Source of the DNA: Sporosarcina luteola
Lineage (GTDB): Bacteria; Bacillota; Bacilli; Bacillales_A; Planococcaceae
Length of the DNA stretch: 64,000 nt
Direction: 5' to 3'
Assembly: GCF_023715585.1 (NCBI RefSeq)
Contig: NZ_JAMBOK010000004.1
Coordinates: forward strand, 124,001 to 188,000
The first letter of the stretch is position 1. Each line of letters begins with the position of its first letter. The notes under the pieces were generated by a model, which saw only the letters and a program-made list of their open reading frames with translations, had not been told where the DNA came from and ran no database searches. The translations under genes and the position numbers were made by a program. Positions 8,703 through 16,428 of the stretch are shown one piece after another.

Positions 8703-9962
8703 TTACGCTCCAACAAAAGCTTTAATTGCATCGATTAAACTATAGATACCGAGGAACGTACAAATGACAGCAACGATTCCGCCGATAATATTCGCTTTCA
8801 CAGAGTTACCAAATTCACCGAGACGCTTTTTGTTATTCATAATGACAAGAAGCGTAATCACGATCACCGGTAGTAAAATCCCATTCAACGCTTGTGCAAA
8901 CAATAAAACGTCAAGTGGATTAAAGCCTAGTCCTGAACAGACGATGCCGATGATCATCACTGTTGCAAACACAATTTTAAAACGCTTATCCTTCATCCCT
9001 TTTTCCCATTTCAAAACGCTGCTTACAGTCATCGCTGCACCGAGCGGGGAGGCGAGTGCCGAAGAGAATCCAGCTGCAAATAGTCCGAGGCTCATAAACA
9101 TTTTTGCCCATTGGCCAAAAATGGGTTCCAATTGAAGTGATAGGTCTGCAGCGCTTGACACTTCAACACCCTGTATCATCGCCCCGGCGGTAATCAACAC
9201 TGCCGCTGTAATCAGTCCGCCGATACTGATCGAGACGATCGTATCAATGCGTGCTTCTTTCAAGTCAGTTGGTTTGTTCCAACGTTCCTGTACCATGGAG
9301 GAGTGTAAAAATAAATTATAGGGCACGACTGTCGTACCGATCAGCGCTATGATCATAATGATGGAACCGCTTGGAATCGTCGGAAGGAATGCCCCTTGGA
9401 ACAATTCGCCAAGGTTAGGCTTTGCGACAAACATTGTCGTAATGAATGTCAAACTCATAATGGCAATCAAGGCGACCATGACCCGTTCAATCAACTTATA
9501 ACTTCCGCTCAGTCCAATAAATAAAATAATAATGCCTACTATTGGTCCAAGCACATTTGGCGAAATGCCCGTCAACGTTGAAATGCCGAGTGATGTCCCG
9601 AGCAAGTCACCGGCCATATAAGCTGCACAACCGACACTGATTGCGATCATTACAAGCCACATGGAACCGTATTTTAAAATAGGATTGGTAAATTGCTCAC
9701 GAACGGCTTCCCCCAAACCTTTCCGCGTAATTATGCCGAGACGGGCTGTCATTTCTTGCAGCACGATTGTCGCAATGATTGAAAAGACGACCGCCCAGAG
9801 GATGGCGTATCCATACGAAGCACCTGCTCGAGTAGCAGTTGTTACGGTCCCTGGACCAATAAAAGAAGCAGTAATGATCGCCCCTGGACCGATCACTTTT
9901 ATTCTATCCATCAACGATTTTTTCTCAGCAACTTGGACGTTCTCTAGATTCACATTCGTCAT
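8703..9962 (-). CDS. NRAMP-like transporter with altered metal-site motifs
   Basis: The 419-residue protein has about 11 membrane segments and is clearly NRAMP-related in layout. In segment 1, however, the canonical DPGN metal site reads GPGT (FIGPGTVTTAT). In segment 6 the canonical MPHN reads VPYN (TVVPYNLFLHS). Three of the side chains that bind Mn2+/Fe2+ in classical NRAMPs are therefore missing, and the substrate may not be Mn2+. The ribosome-binding site GAGAGGTGT precedes the ATG. It is the last of three minus-strand genes: ureohydrolase, YheO-type regulator, then this. Confidence 0.8.
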   Translation of the reverse strand: MTNVNLENVQVAEKKSLMDRIKVIGPGAIITASFIGPGTVTTATRAGASYGYAILWAVVFSIIATIVLQEMTARLGIITRKGLGEAVREQFTNPILKYGSMWLVMIAISVGCAAYMAGDLLGTSLGISTLTGISPNVLGPIVGIIILFIGLSGSYKLIERVMVALIAIMSLTFITTMFVAKPNLGELFQGAFLPTIPSGSIIMIIALIGTTVVPYNLFLHSSMVQERWNKPTDLKEARIDTIVSISIGGLITAAVLITAGAMIQGVEVSSAADLSLQLEPIFGQWAKMFMSLGLFAAGFSSALASPLGAAMTVSSVLKWEKGMKDKRFKIVFATVMIIGIVCSGLGFNPLDVLLFAQALNGILLPVIVITLLVIMNNKKRLGEFGNSVKANIIGGIVAVICTFLGIYSLIDAIKAFVGA

Positions 9963-10063
9963 GTTTGTACACCTCTCGTTCCAACGTTTTAAATATTTCG
10001 ACTATTGTAGGTAGATGAGACTCATTTGATCTCATCTTTGGTATGGCTGTATTTCTTGTTGCG

Positions 10064-10708
10064 TTATTCTAGGTAGTTATAGATTGTTTGTTTAGAAACG
10101 CCCAGCACTTTGGCGATACGGTCCGAAGAGCCTTGAATGAGGAACGCGCCTTTTTCTTCTAACTTCTGGACAAATCGGATGCGTTCATTTCGGGACATTT
10201 CAGGAATCGGGATGCCGATTTCAAGCGTTACCGAAGTGATTAAGTGATGAAAAACTTCATCGATATTCTTCGCATACGATTCGTTCAGATGATTTCCGTC
10301 GTCCTCTTCGGCGGGTACGGCAGTGAATTCTTTGATCACTTGGGAAACCATCGAGAAAGCAGTAATATCAAAGTTGATGCCCAAATAACCAATGACTTCG
10401 CCTTCATCGTTACGGATGAAAGAGAGCGAGGTTTTCACCATTTTCCCATCTGTCGTTCTCGTCGTAAAACCAAGTTTATCTTTCACTTCATTGCCTTGTT
10501 GGCGTAATTGTTTCAAAATCACTTCCGTAGTAGGTGCGCCTAATTCACGGCCTGTCACGTTCCCTTGAATATACACAAGGGAAGAGTGGACATTGCTTAG
10601 ATCGTGGATGACGACTTCACAATTACTGCCAAAAGTGGCATGAATCATATCGGCAATCGGTTCATAGCGTCTTAAAATATTTTTATTAGCTTCGTTGACA
10701 TCAATCAT
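10064..10708 (-). CDS. YheO-type PAS/HTH transcriptional regulator
   Basis: The protein has an N-terminal YheO-like PAS domain (about residues 10-125; CEVVIHDLSN, GYLGINFDIT). The C-terminal helix-turn-helix, about the last 60 residues, ends KVLGVSKQTIYNYLE. E. coli YheO and Pseudomonas DauR, a D-arginine catabolism regulator, share this layout. I chose the start at 10708 over 10720 because a GGTGAT-type site lies just upstream. It sits between a ureohydrolase and an NRAMP-like transporter on the same strand, so it probably controls them. A palindrome lies directly upstream. Confidence 0.8.
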   Translation of the reverse strand: MIDVNEANKNILRRYEPIADMIHATFGSNCEVVIHDLSNVHSSLVYIQGNVTGRELGAPTTEVILKQLRQQGNEVKDKLGFTTRTTDGKMVKTSLSFIRNDEGEVIGYLGINFDITAFSMVSQVIKEFTAVPAEEDDGNHLNESYAKNIDEVFHHLITSVTLEIGIPIPEMSRNERIRFVQKLEEKGAFLIQGSSDRIAKVLGVSKQTIYNYLE

Positions 10709-10733
10709 TCTTATCACCATTTTTCAGTTCTTA

Positions 10734-10759
10734 TGTAAGCGCTTTAGTAACGCTTTACA
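10734..10759. promoter_or_regulatory. palindromic candidate operator (cre-like)
   Basis: TGTAAGCG at the left edge is mirrored by CGCTTTACA at the right edge, with one base offset. The left part fits the CcpA cre consensus at about 12 of 14 positions. It lies just 5' of the regulator gene on the minus strand. It could bind CcpA or the YheO-type protein itself. Confidence 0.4.
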
Positions 10760-10762
10760 TAG

Positions 10763-10794
10763 GAGTCTTCAACCGGTTTAAGAGTTGAAGACTC
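10763..10794 (-). other. 11-bp hairpin between ureohydrolase and regulator genes
   Basis: GAGTCTTCAAC pairs perfectly with GTTGAAGACTC around a ten-base loop. There is no U-run after it on the minus strand, so it is more likely an mRNA-processing or stabilising hairpin, or a partial attenuator, than a full terminator. Confidence 0.5.
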
Positions 10795-10801
10795 ATGAAA
10801 A

Positions 10802-11749
10802 TTACGAGTTTTGTTGTTTGTGCGCAATCTCACCAGCAAGTGCATATAACACAACTGTTGAAACGAAGTGTGCGGAGTTTTGGTTCGGATCTTGCTGTGG
10901 GTAGATTTCCACGAAATCCATTCCGATAACGCCTTGCTTACAAATTTCATAGACGAGCGTAAGGAGCTCATATGAAGTGAGACCGTTGCCGTCAACTGGA
11001 CCGCCAGGGTTAAATGCAAAGTCCAGCACGTCACTGCAAATGCTCAAGTAGACACAATCTACATCTTTGCTTGCCATTGCATAAAGTTCCCCCGCAAGCG
11101 CTTTTAAGTCTTTAGCATTTCGAATATCGTTAATTGTTACTGTCACAGCGCCGGCTTCCTTCGCATTACGGCCAGCTTCCGGCATATTTCTTGGACCGTG
11201 AATCCCTGTATGAATAATGCTTTCGTTGCGCACGCCTTCTTGCTCGTATAGACGGGCAAATGGGCTGCACCGCGCATATTGATCTCCGTTATGAGAAGGG
11301 AGGTTGTCGTAGTGTGCATCTAGATGGATGATCCCAACTTTTTTACCTGTTTCAGTAAGCGCTTTCACGATCGGGAAAGTAACACCATGATCGCCGCCTA
11401 AGCCAATCAGGAATTTTCCGCTGTTCCATAGTTTGCTCGAGAATTGTGTAATGCGATTCATTGTTTCATCGACATCTGCCGGTACGACATCAATGTCGCC
11501 GATATCTCCGATTTTCATATGTTCGAACACATCAATATGATCTAGTTCCGGTAAATAACCGCTATAACGCGCAGATGTTAACCGCATCACTTTCGGACCA
11601 AGTTCACAACCTGTGTAATCTCCCCATGTAACGGCACCTTCCCACGGAATTCCGTATACGACCGCATCTATATTCTCGAATGATTTAGTAGCAGAGATGT
11701 TTTTAGCCCCTAAAAAGCAAGGTGTATTTCCATAAAGAACTTCAGTCAA
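10802..11749 (-). CDS. ureohydrolase (arginase/agmatinase family), variant metal site
   Basis: The 315-residue protein has the family's ordered metal motifs: GGDHGV, then DAHYDN, then a third motif. In arginases the third motif reads S-x-D-x-D-x-x-D. Here it reads SICSDVLD, with Cys in place of the first Asp, which normally bridges the two Mn ions. The family hydrolyses guanidino compounds or formimino groups to urea or formamide. The substrate here is unknown, and the substitution makes agmatinase or arginase labels unsafe. The start is TTG, with AAAGGAA upstream. It is first in the minus-strand set with the YheO-type regulator and NRAMP-like transporter. Confidence 0.75.
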   Translation of the reverse strand: MTEVLYGNTPCFLGAKNISATKSFENIDAVVYGIPWEGAVTWGDYTGCELGPKVMRLTSARYSGYLPELDHIDVFEHMKIGDIGDIDVVPADVDETMNRITQFSSKLWNSGKFLIGLGGDHGVTFPIVKALTETGKKVGIIHLDAHYDNLPSHNGDQYARCSPFARLYEQEGVRNESIIHTGIHGPRNMPEAGRNAKEAGAVTVTINDIRNAKDLKALAGELYAMASKDVDCVYLSICSDVLDFAFNPGGPVDGNGLTSYELLTLVYEICKQGVIGMDFVEIYPQQDPNQNSAHFVSTVVLYALAGEIAHKQQNS

Positions 11750-11946
11750 TTAAATCAATTCCTTTCGATGTGTTTTGAAAATTTGTCAACTTCTAGATTG
11801 AATCGTACTGTTTCTTTGAAAAAAAGTCAAACGTTTTTTAAATAAATTAAAAGTGTTTAGGAGACCTAAATACTAGCGAAAGCAGCCGGAGTCCCATTGG
11901 ATCAACTATCAACCAAATTCTCCTTCCGTAAATTGGCACTTTTTTC
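11750..11946. other. leader/intergenic region 5' of the ureohydrolase gene
   Basis: This is a 197-base A+T-rich gap. On the plus strand it has a small TTTAGG/CCTAAA hairpin near 11861. I see no convincing riboswitch; guanidine-I and guanidine-II patterns were looked for on both strands and not found. The ureohydrolase promoter must lie here or in the repeat field beyond. Confidence 0.4.
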
Positions 11947-12252
11947 GGTGCCTGTGCATGGTGCATTTATGACAATTCATTAAAAGTTATATAAATACAG
12001 AGGGAAGCCAACCAAATACCAATTGATCAAGCCTCCCATTTTTTATTTATGCAATTGTAGTGTATAGACTGAATAGTGTTGGTGCCTGTGCATGGTACAT
12101 TTATGACAATTCAATAAAAGTTATATAAATGCAAAGGGAAGCCAACCAAATACCAATTGGTCAAGCTTCCCGTTTTTTATTTATGCAATTGTAGTGTATA
12201 GACTGAATAGTGTCGGTGCCTGTGCATGATTCATTTGTGCATGATACATTAC
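11947..12252. repeat. 134-bp direct repeats, copies 1-2 plus a truncated third
   Basis: Units start at 11947, 12081 and 12215 with GGTGCCTGTGCATG, exactly 134 bases apart, and the third breaks off after about 38 bases. Each full unit contains a hairpin (GGGAAGC with GCTTCCC, or the GCCTCCC variant) followed by a T-run, so each carries a terminator-like structure. The units are near identical, which indicates recent duplication. Confidence 0.9.
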
Positions 12253-12276
12253 GCAATAGTGGGGTTGGGCGGAGCT

Positions 12277-12300
12277 CATCTGAAAATAAATTTTCAGATG
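12277..12300 (+). other. hairpin upstream of the 71-codon gene
   Basis: CATCTGAAAA pairs perfectly with TTTTCAGATG across a TAAA loop, about 86 bases before the small gene. No T-run follows. Confidence 0.4.
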
Positions 12301-12385
12301 CTTGTTAATATAGGCTCATGGAGTTGTCACTTTTGGACAAGATAAGTTTGGGAGGAGTCCTAAAACAATAGAGGGAGTGAAATGA

Positions 12386-12601
12386 ATGGAAAATAGTAAT
12401 AAACGAAAACGTGATGAACATGATTCACCCGAAGTAACAGCAACTAGTGTAGGTGCTTTTACTGGGGATACTATGGCTTCTGCTCTTGATCCATTCGGAT
12501 CTGCTGCTGTTGGTAGTTCTGACGGAACATCGGATAACAAAGCGGGGAAAGGTACCGTTGATGATGATGATAAAATGGCGGCACCAAAACGAGAGTTGTA
12601 A
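12386..12601 (+). CDS. 71-residue hydrophilic protein between repeat pairs
   Basis: The small frame has a good ribosome-binding site (GAGGGAG, eight bases before ATG). The product has no hydrophobic segment, no cysteine, a basic start (NKRKRDE), a Ser/Gly/Ala/Asp-rich middle and an acidic DDDDK stretch near the end, so it is probably disordered. I recognise no family. It lies between a truncated and two complete copies of the 134-bp repeat, as if carried by the repeat field. It could be an orphan small protein or a mobile cassette product. Translation is likely but unproven. Confidence 0.5.
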   Translation: MENSNKRKRDEHDSPEVTATSVGAFTGDTMASALDPFGSAAVGSSDGTSDNKAGKGTVDDDDKMAAPKREL

Positions 12602-12614
12602 AATAAATAATGTC

Positions 12615-12895
12615 GGTGCCTGTGCATGGTGCATTTATGACAATTCAATAAAAGTTATATAAATACAAAGGGAAGCCAACCAAATACCAATTGGTCAAGC
12701 TTCCCGTTTTTCATTTATGCAATTGTAGTGTATAGACTGAATAGTGTCGGTGCCTGTGCATGATACATTTATGACAATTCTATAATAGTTATAAAAATGC
12801 AGTGGGAAGCCAACCAAATCCTGATTTGGAAGGCTTCCCATATATCAATTATACAATTGTGGTGTATTAACTGAATTGTGTCGTGCACAGGCACC
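12615..12895. repeat. 134-bp direct repeats, copies 4-5, ending in an inverted tail
   Basis: Units start at 12615 and 12749, again 134 bases apart. The last unit has a longer hairpin (TGGGAAGCC with GGCTTCCCA, inner CCAAATC with GATTTGG) in which both arms changed together. The field closes with GTGCACAGGCACC, an inverted copy of the unit start. Confidence 0.9.
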
Positions 12896-12932
12896 TATTT
12901 ATCAGGCACCTATTTATCGGCACCTATTTATC
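12890..12932. repeat. three short direct repeats GGCACCTATTTATC
   Basis: Copies begin at 12890, 12905 and 12919, immediately behind the stop codon of the minus-strand hypothetical gene. They extend the inverted tail of the 134-bp repeat field. Confidence 0.75.
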
Positions 12933-12936
12933 CTAT

Positions 12937-13578
12937 TTATAAAGCAGGGAATGCGATGATGATTTGGCCGTTGTGATTTTCGACTTCTATGATTTCGTTA
13001 TCAAATAGGTAAGGGGTGTCGTTTTCATCTTGGGGTTTGATTTTCTCGTACATGTTCCTTACTGATAATACAGGGAATGTAACGGGGATGAATCGCCCTT
13101 TATGTAACACTTTCATATTGCCCATTAGAAATAACTCTTTGCTGGATGCCGCGAAGCTTAAGTGGCCAATTTCCTTATTGGCGCTCCCTGTTACTAGTTT
13201 CACGTTTTGTAACAAGGAAATATTACATAAAATGAAGTCGTTGATTACTTCGGGTGTCATTTTTTCATAACCTTGGTCGATGAAAAATGAGTTGAAACCG
13301 TTCCGGATCTCTTTGAAGGAGAATAGATTCTCGATCTTTTGCTTTCTTCCTTTGCCGAGATTATCGATGATTTGCTTGCATCCCTCGAAAAACTCTTTGA
13401 CGAACCCCGTGCAATTTTCCCTATGTACTATAAAGTCTCCCAGTTCCTTCAACACTTTATTGTCTTGCACGTCTTCCCTTATAAACAGTAAAAAACTTAA
13501 GACATCATTTTCATCAAAGCTTCTTTCCGTAAATGTAGTGTAATAGTAGTCAAGAAGTTGCCGCTTTTTTTTATCCAC
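12937..13578 (-). CDS. hypothetical protein, 213 aa
   Basis: A soluble, charged protein with no signal peptide or membrane segment that I cannot assign to a family. The N-terminal half is rich in Lys, Glu and Phe and looks helical. The C-terminal half has more beta-type sequence (GNMKVLHKGRFIPVTFPVL, NHNGQIIIAFPAL). It has one scattered Cys per third and no CxxC. The start is GTG with AAGGAGTG upstream. It is monocistronic, with its 3' end abutting the short repeats and 134-bp repeat field. Confidence 0.6.
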   Translation of the reverse strand: MDKKKRQLLDYYYTTFTERSFDENDVLSFLLFIREDVQDNKVLKELGDFIVHRENCTGFVKEFFEGCKQIIDNLGKGRKQKIENLFSFKEIRNGFNSFFIDQGYEKMTPEVINDFILCNISLLQNVKLVTGSANKEIGHLSFAASSKELFLMGNMKVLHKGRFIPVTFPVLSVRNMYEKIKPQDENDTPYLFDNEIIEVENHNGQIIIAFPAL

Positions 13579-13694
13579 TGTCCGTCACTCCTTAGAATCG
13601 TTATAACATTGCAGATCATAGCCATTTTTTAATCATATCATGCTATGTTGTGGGGAAGATTATATTGTATCAGGAAATACTCGAAATTTAAATG

Positions 13695-13723
13695 TTGCAC
13701 GAAGGAAACATGGCGCATATAAT
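13695..13723 (+). promoter_or_regulatory. sigma-A-type promoter for the ZIP transporter
   Basis: TTGCAC, a 17-base spacer and a perfect TATAAT. It is 43 bases from the ATG. Confidence 0.7.
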
Positions 13724-13765
13724 AGCGGTAATCTATAGAATTAAGACACAAGAGGGTGAATATTG

Positions 13766-14584
13766 ATGATAGATTATTTTATAGGACTGAATCCGGTTGC
13801 GCAGGCATTAATCGCCACTTTATTCACGTGGGGAATGACTGCCGTCGGAGCGGCCTTGGTTTTTACAACGAAGAAAGTCAATCAGAAATTGATGGATGGA
13901 ATGCTGGGGTTTGCGGGCGGTGTAATGATTGCGGCAAGTTTTTGGTCGCTTCTCGCACCTGCAATAGAATTGGCCGAACAAAACAGTTCGTTTCCATCCT
14001 GGTTCCCGGCAGCTATCGGCTTTTTATTGGGAGGCGCCTTTCTGTGGGTGGCGGATAAGGTCATTCCTCACTTGCATCCGAGCTCTTCCATGAAAGACGC
14101 GGAGGGCATCAATCCTGCGGGCAGACGGCGGAGCACCCTTCTCGTATTTGCGATTACGTTGCACAATATACCTGAAGGTCTAGCGATCGGGGTTGCCTTC
14201 GGAGCTGTAGCGGCGGGCATGCCATCCGCAACAATGGCAGCCGCAATTGCTTTGGCGATTGGCATCGGGATTCAGAACTTCCCTGAAGGGACAGCTGTTT
14301 CAATGCCGCTGCGGAGAGACGGAATGTCACGCCGGAAAAGTTTCTTCTATGGACAATTTTCAGGAGCGGTTGAACCGATTTCGGCTGTAATCGGTGTAAT
14401 TGCAGTCACAACGATGCAGCCCCTTCTCCCATTCGCGTTAAGCTTTGCTGCAGGCGCAATGATCTTCGTAGTCGTTGAAGAGGTCATCCCGGGTTCACAG
14501 GAAAATGGCAATAAAGACTTGGCATCGATTTGCTTAATGCTTGGATTCGCAGTCATGATGATACTTGATGTTGCATTTGGATAA
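13766..14584 (+). CDS. ZIP-family metal transporter
   Basis: The 272-residue membrane protein with about eight segments carries the two ZIP metal-path motifs: [10 protein letters not shown] in segment 4 and NFPEGTAVS in segment 5. It has a histidine-containing loop (HLHP) between early segments. Bacterial ZIP (ZupT/GufA-type) proteins import Zn2+ and other divalent metals. I chose ATG 13766 over TTG 13763 because it gives nine bases to the GAGGG site. It has its own promoter and terminator. Confidence 0.85.
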   Translation: MIDYFIGLNPVAQALIATLFTWGMTAVGAALVFTTKKVNQKLMDGMLGFAGGVMIAASFWSLLAPAIELAEQNSSFPSWFPAAIGFLLGGAFLWVADKVIPHLHPSSSMKDAEGINPAGRRRSTLLVFAITLHNIPEGLAIGVAFGAVAAGMPSATMAAAIALAIGIGIQNFPEGTAVSMPLRRDGMSRRKSFFYGQFSGAVEPISAVIGVIAVTTMQPLLPFALSFAAGAMIFVVVEEVIPGSQENGNKDLASICLMLGFAVMMILDVAFG

Positions 14585-14654
14585 GGGATGAACAATACAA
14601 TCTGCAACTAACGAGAAGACGATGTTGTATAAAAAGAATATTACATTTCATTGA

Positions 14655-14691
14655 GCAGTCAGTGTGGATTTATTCACACTGGCTGTTTTTG
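14655..14691 (+). terminator. rho-independent terminator after the ZIP gene
   Basis: CAGTCAGTGTG pairs with CACACTGGCTG, with one mismatch-type pair, followed by TTTTT. Confidence 0.8.
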
Positions 14692-15015
14692 TTATTTTAT
14701 GGAGTGTCCCTATTAAACGCCGAAGATTTTTAATGTAAAATAGTAATTTTTTCATTATAAAACATCTCTCGCACCTTTCAACGTCATCTTCCTGTTTAAT
14801 TGTGAACAATCGAGATAATTGTTTTGTCACAATAAGAATAAAGGTCATAAATCCGCCAAACTTTGGACAAAGAAATGTCGTTGATTAGTCATCTATTCGG
14901 CATGGATAGTGGGTGTGCATCCATGTATACTTGGATACTCCATCAAGATCCACATTAAATTGGTCTTATTGGAATTACTATTCACAGCATTATTTTAAAG
15001 GAGTGTATTTGTGAA
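14692..15015 (+). promoter_or_regulatory. long leader region of the cyd operon
   Basis: These 324 bases contain no gene. TTGTGA at 14800-14805 and TCACAA at 14827-14832 are the two halves of a Rex-type operator, but 21 bases separate them where six are expected. I cannot pick a convincing promoter. Redox control of cydABCD by Rex and CcpA is known in B. subtilis. Confidence 0.3.
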
Positions 15016-16428
15016 ATGGATCCGATCTTTTTGGCAAGGATACAATTTGCTTCTACAACGATATTTCATTATCTTTTTGTCCCGATGTCAATCGGTCTTG
15101 CACTAACGATTGCAATTATGCAAACGATTTATCACCGGACAGGCGATGAAAAGTATAAAAAAATGACGAAGTTTTGGGGAACTATGTTTCTCATTAACTT
15201 TGCAGTCGGTGTTGTAACAGGAATACTACAAGAATTCCAGTTCGGTATGAACTGGTCGACATATTCTAGATTCGTAGGAGACGTCTTTGGCCCATCACTT
15301 GCAATTGAAGGACTGCTCGCTTTCTTTATGGAGTCAACTTTCATTGGATTATGGGTATTCGGATGGGATCGTTTACCAAGACGAGTACATTTGCTATCCA
15401 TTTGGCTCGTTCTGTTTGGAACTGTTCTTTCCGCCTTTTGGATTTTAACAGCCAATTCATTTATGCATCACCCAGTTGGCTTTGAATACTTTGAAGGCAG
15501 AGCGCAAATGAACGATTTCCTCGCTTTATTAACAAACCCACAATTATGGGTCCAGTTCCCGCATGTTTTATTTTCAGCTTTTGCAACAGGTGCTTTTTTC
15601 GTAGCAGGCATCAGTGCATGGAAAATTCTAAAGAAGCAGCAACTGGATATGTTCAAGAAGTCATTTCAGATTTCCATTATCATTGCAACGGTATCGACAG
15701 TTGTCGTTCTGTTCGTTGGTCATCAACAAGCAGTGCACCTTTTAACTACACAACCTATGAAAATGGCGGCCGCGGAAGCATTGTGGGAAGACAGCGCTGA
15801 TCCGGCACCATTCACGGTTGTTGCAAAAATAGATCCTTATGAAAAGACAACGACAAATGAAATACAAATCCCCTATATGTTAAGCGTTTTGTCTTTCAAT
15901 AAATTTAGTGGTCAAGTTGAAGGAATGAATACGATCCAGAAGCATTATGAAGAGAAGTACGGACCTGGAAACTATATTCCGCCAGTGCGAACAGTCTTTT
16001 GGAGCTTCCGTACAATGGTTTTCGCTGGCACGATCATGCTTCTTCTCGGAGTATACGGCTGGTATGTCTCAAGGAGAAATAGACTTGAACAAAGTCCATT
16101 GCTCATGAAAGTAATGGTATACGCGATAGCGTTGCCGTTTATCGGAAATACAGTCGGTTGGCTAATGACGGAAATGGGCCGACAGCCGTGGGTCGTCTTC
16201 GGCGTCATGAAAACAGAAGATGCCGTATCCCCAAATGTCACTGCGGGTCAGGTTCTATTTTCGCTTATTTCATTTTCCACGTTGTATGCGATTTTAGCGG
16301 GGGTAGCGGTTTACTTATACGTCCGCACAATTAAGCAAGGTGCATATCAGGAAAAAACGGTTGCGGTTGATGCTGATGCTGATGTTGTTGACCCATCCGG
16401 TCGGGAGGATGATTATATTTGGAACTAA
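15016..16428 (+). CDS. cydA: cytochrome bd quinol oxidase subunit I
   Basis: The 470-residue membrane protein matches CydA. It starts LARIQFASTTIFHYLFVP, with His18 as the likely high-spin haem ligand. It has the early GxxxGxxxEFQFGMNW region and the late GRQPWVVFG motif of the quinol-oxidising subunit, with the short Q-loop type seen in Firmicutes. It oxidises quinol and passes electrons to the haem b/d centre, which reduces oxygen with high affinity in the cytoplasmic membrane. An AAAGGAG site precedes the ATG. It overlaps cydB by ten bases. Confidence 0.95.
   Translation: MDPIFLARIQFASTTIFHYLFVPMSIGLALTIAIMQTIYHRTGDEKYKKMTKFWGTMFLINFAVGVVTGILQEFQFGMNWSTYSRFVGDVFGPSLAIEGLLAFFMESTFIGLWVFGWDRLPRRVHLLSIWLVLFGTVLSAFWILTANSFMHHPVGFEYFEGRAQMNDFLALLTNPQLWVQFPHVLFSAFATGAFFVAGISAWKILKKQQLDMFKKSFQISIIIATVSTVVVLFVGHQQAVHLLTTQPMKMAAAEALWEDSADPAPFTVVAKIDPYEKTTTNEIQIPYMLSVLSFNKFSGQVEGMNTIQKHYEEKYGPGNYIPPVRTVFWSFRTMVFAGTIMLLLGVYGWYVSRRNRLEQSPLLMKVMVYAIALPFIGNTVGWLMTEMGRQPWVVFGVMKTEDAVSPNVTAGQVLFSLISFSTLYAILAGVAVYLYVRTIKQGAYQEKTVAVDADADVVDPSGREDDYIWN

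Noticed and set aside
11750-12385. Guanidine riboswitch upstream of the ureohydrolase
   Set aside because: No guanidine-I core or paired ACGR-loop hairpins on either strand; the region is mostly 134-bp repeat.
12565-12582. DDDDK stretch in the 71-residue protein as a protease-processing site
   Set aside because: Short acidic run in a low-complexity protein; no secretion signal or maturation context.
14800-14832. Rex operator in the cyd leader
   Set aside because: TTGTGA and TCACAA are present but 21 bases apart instead of six. Kept only as a low-confidence note.
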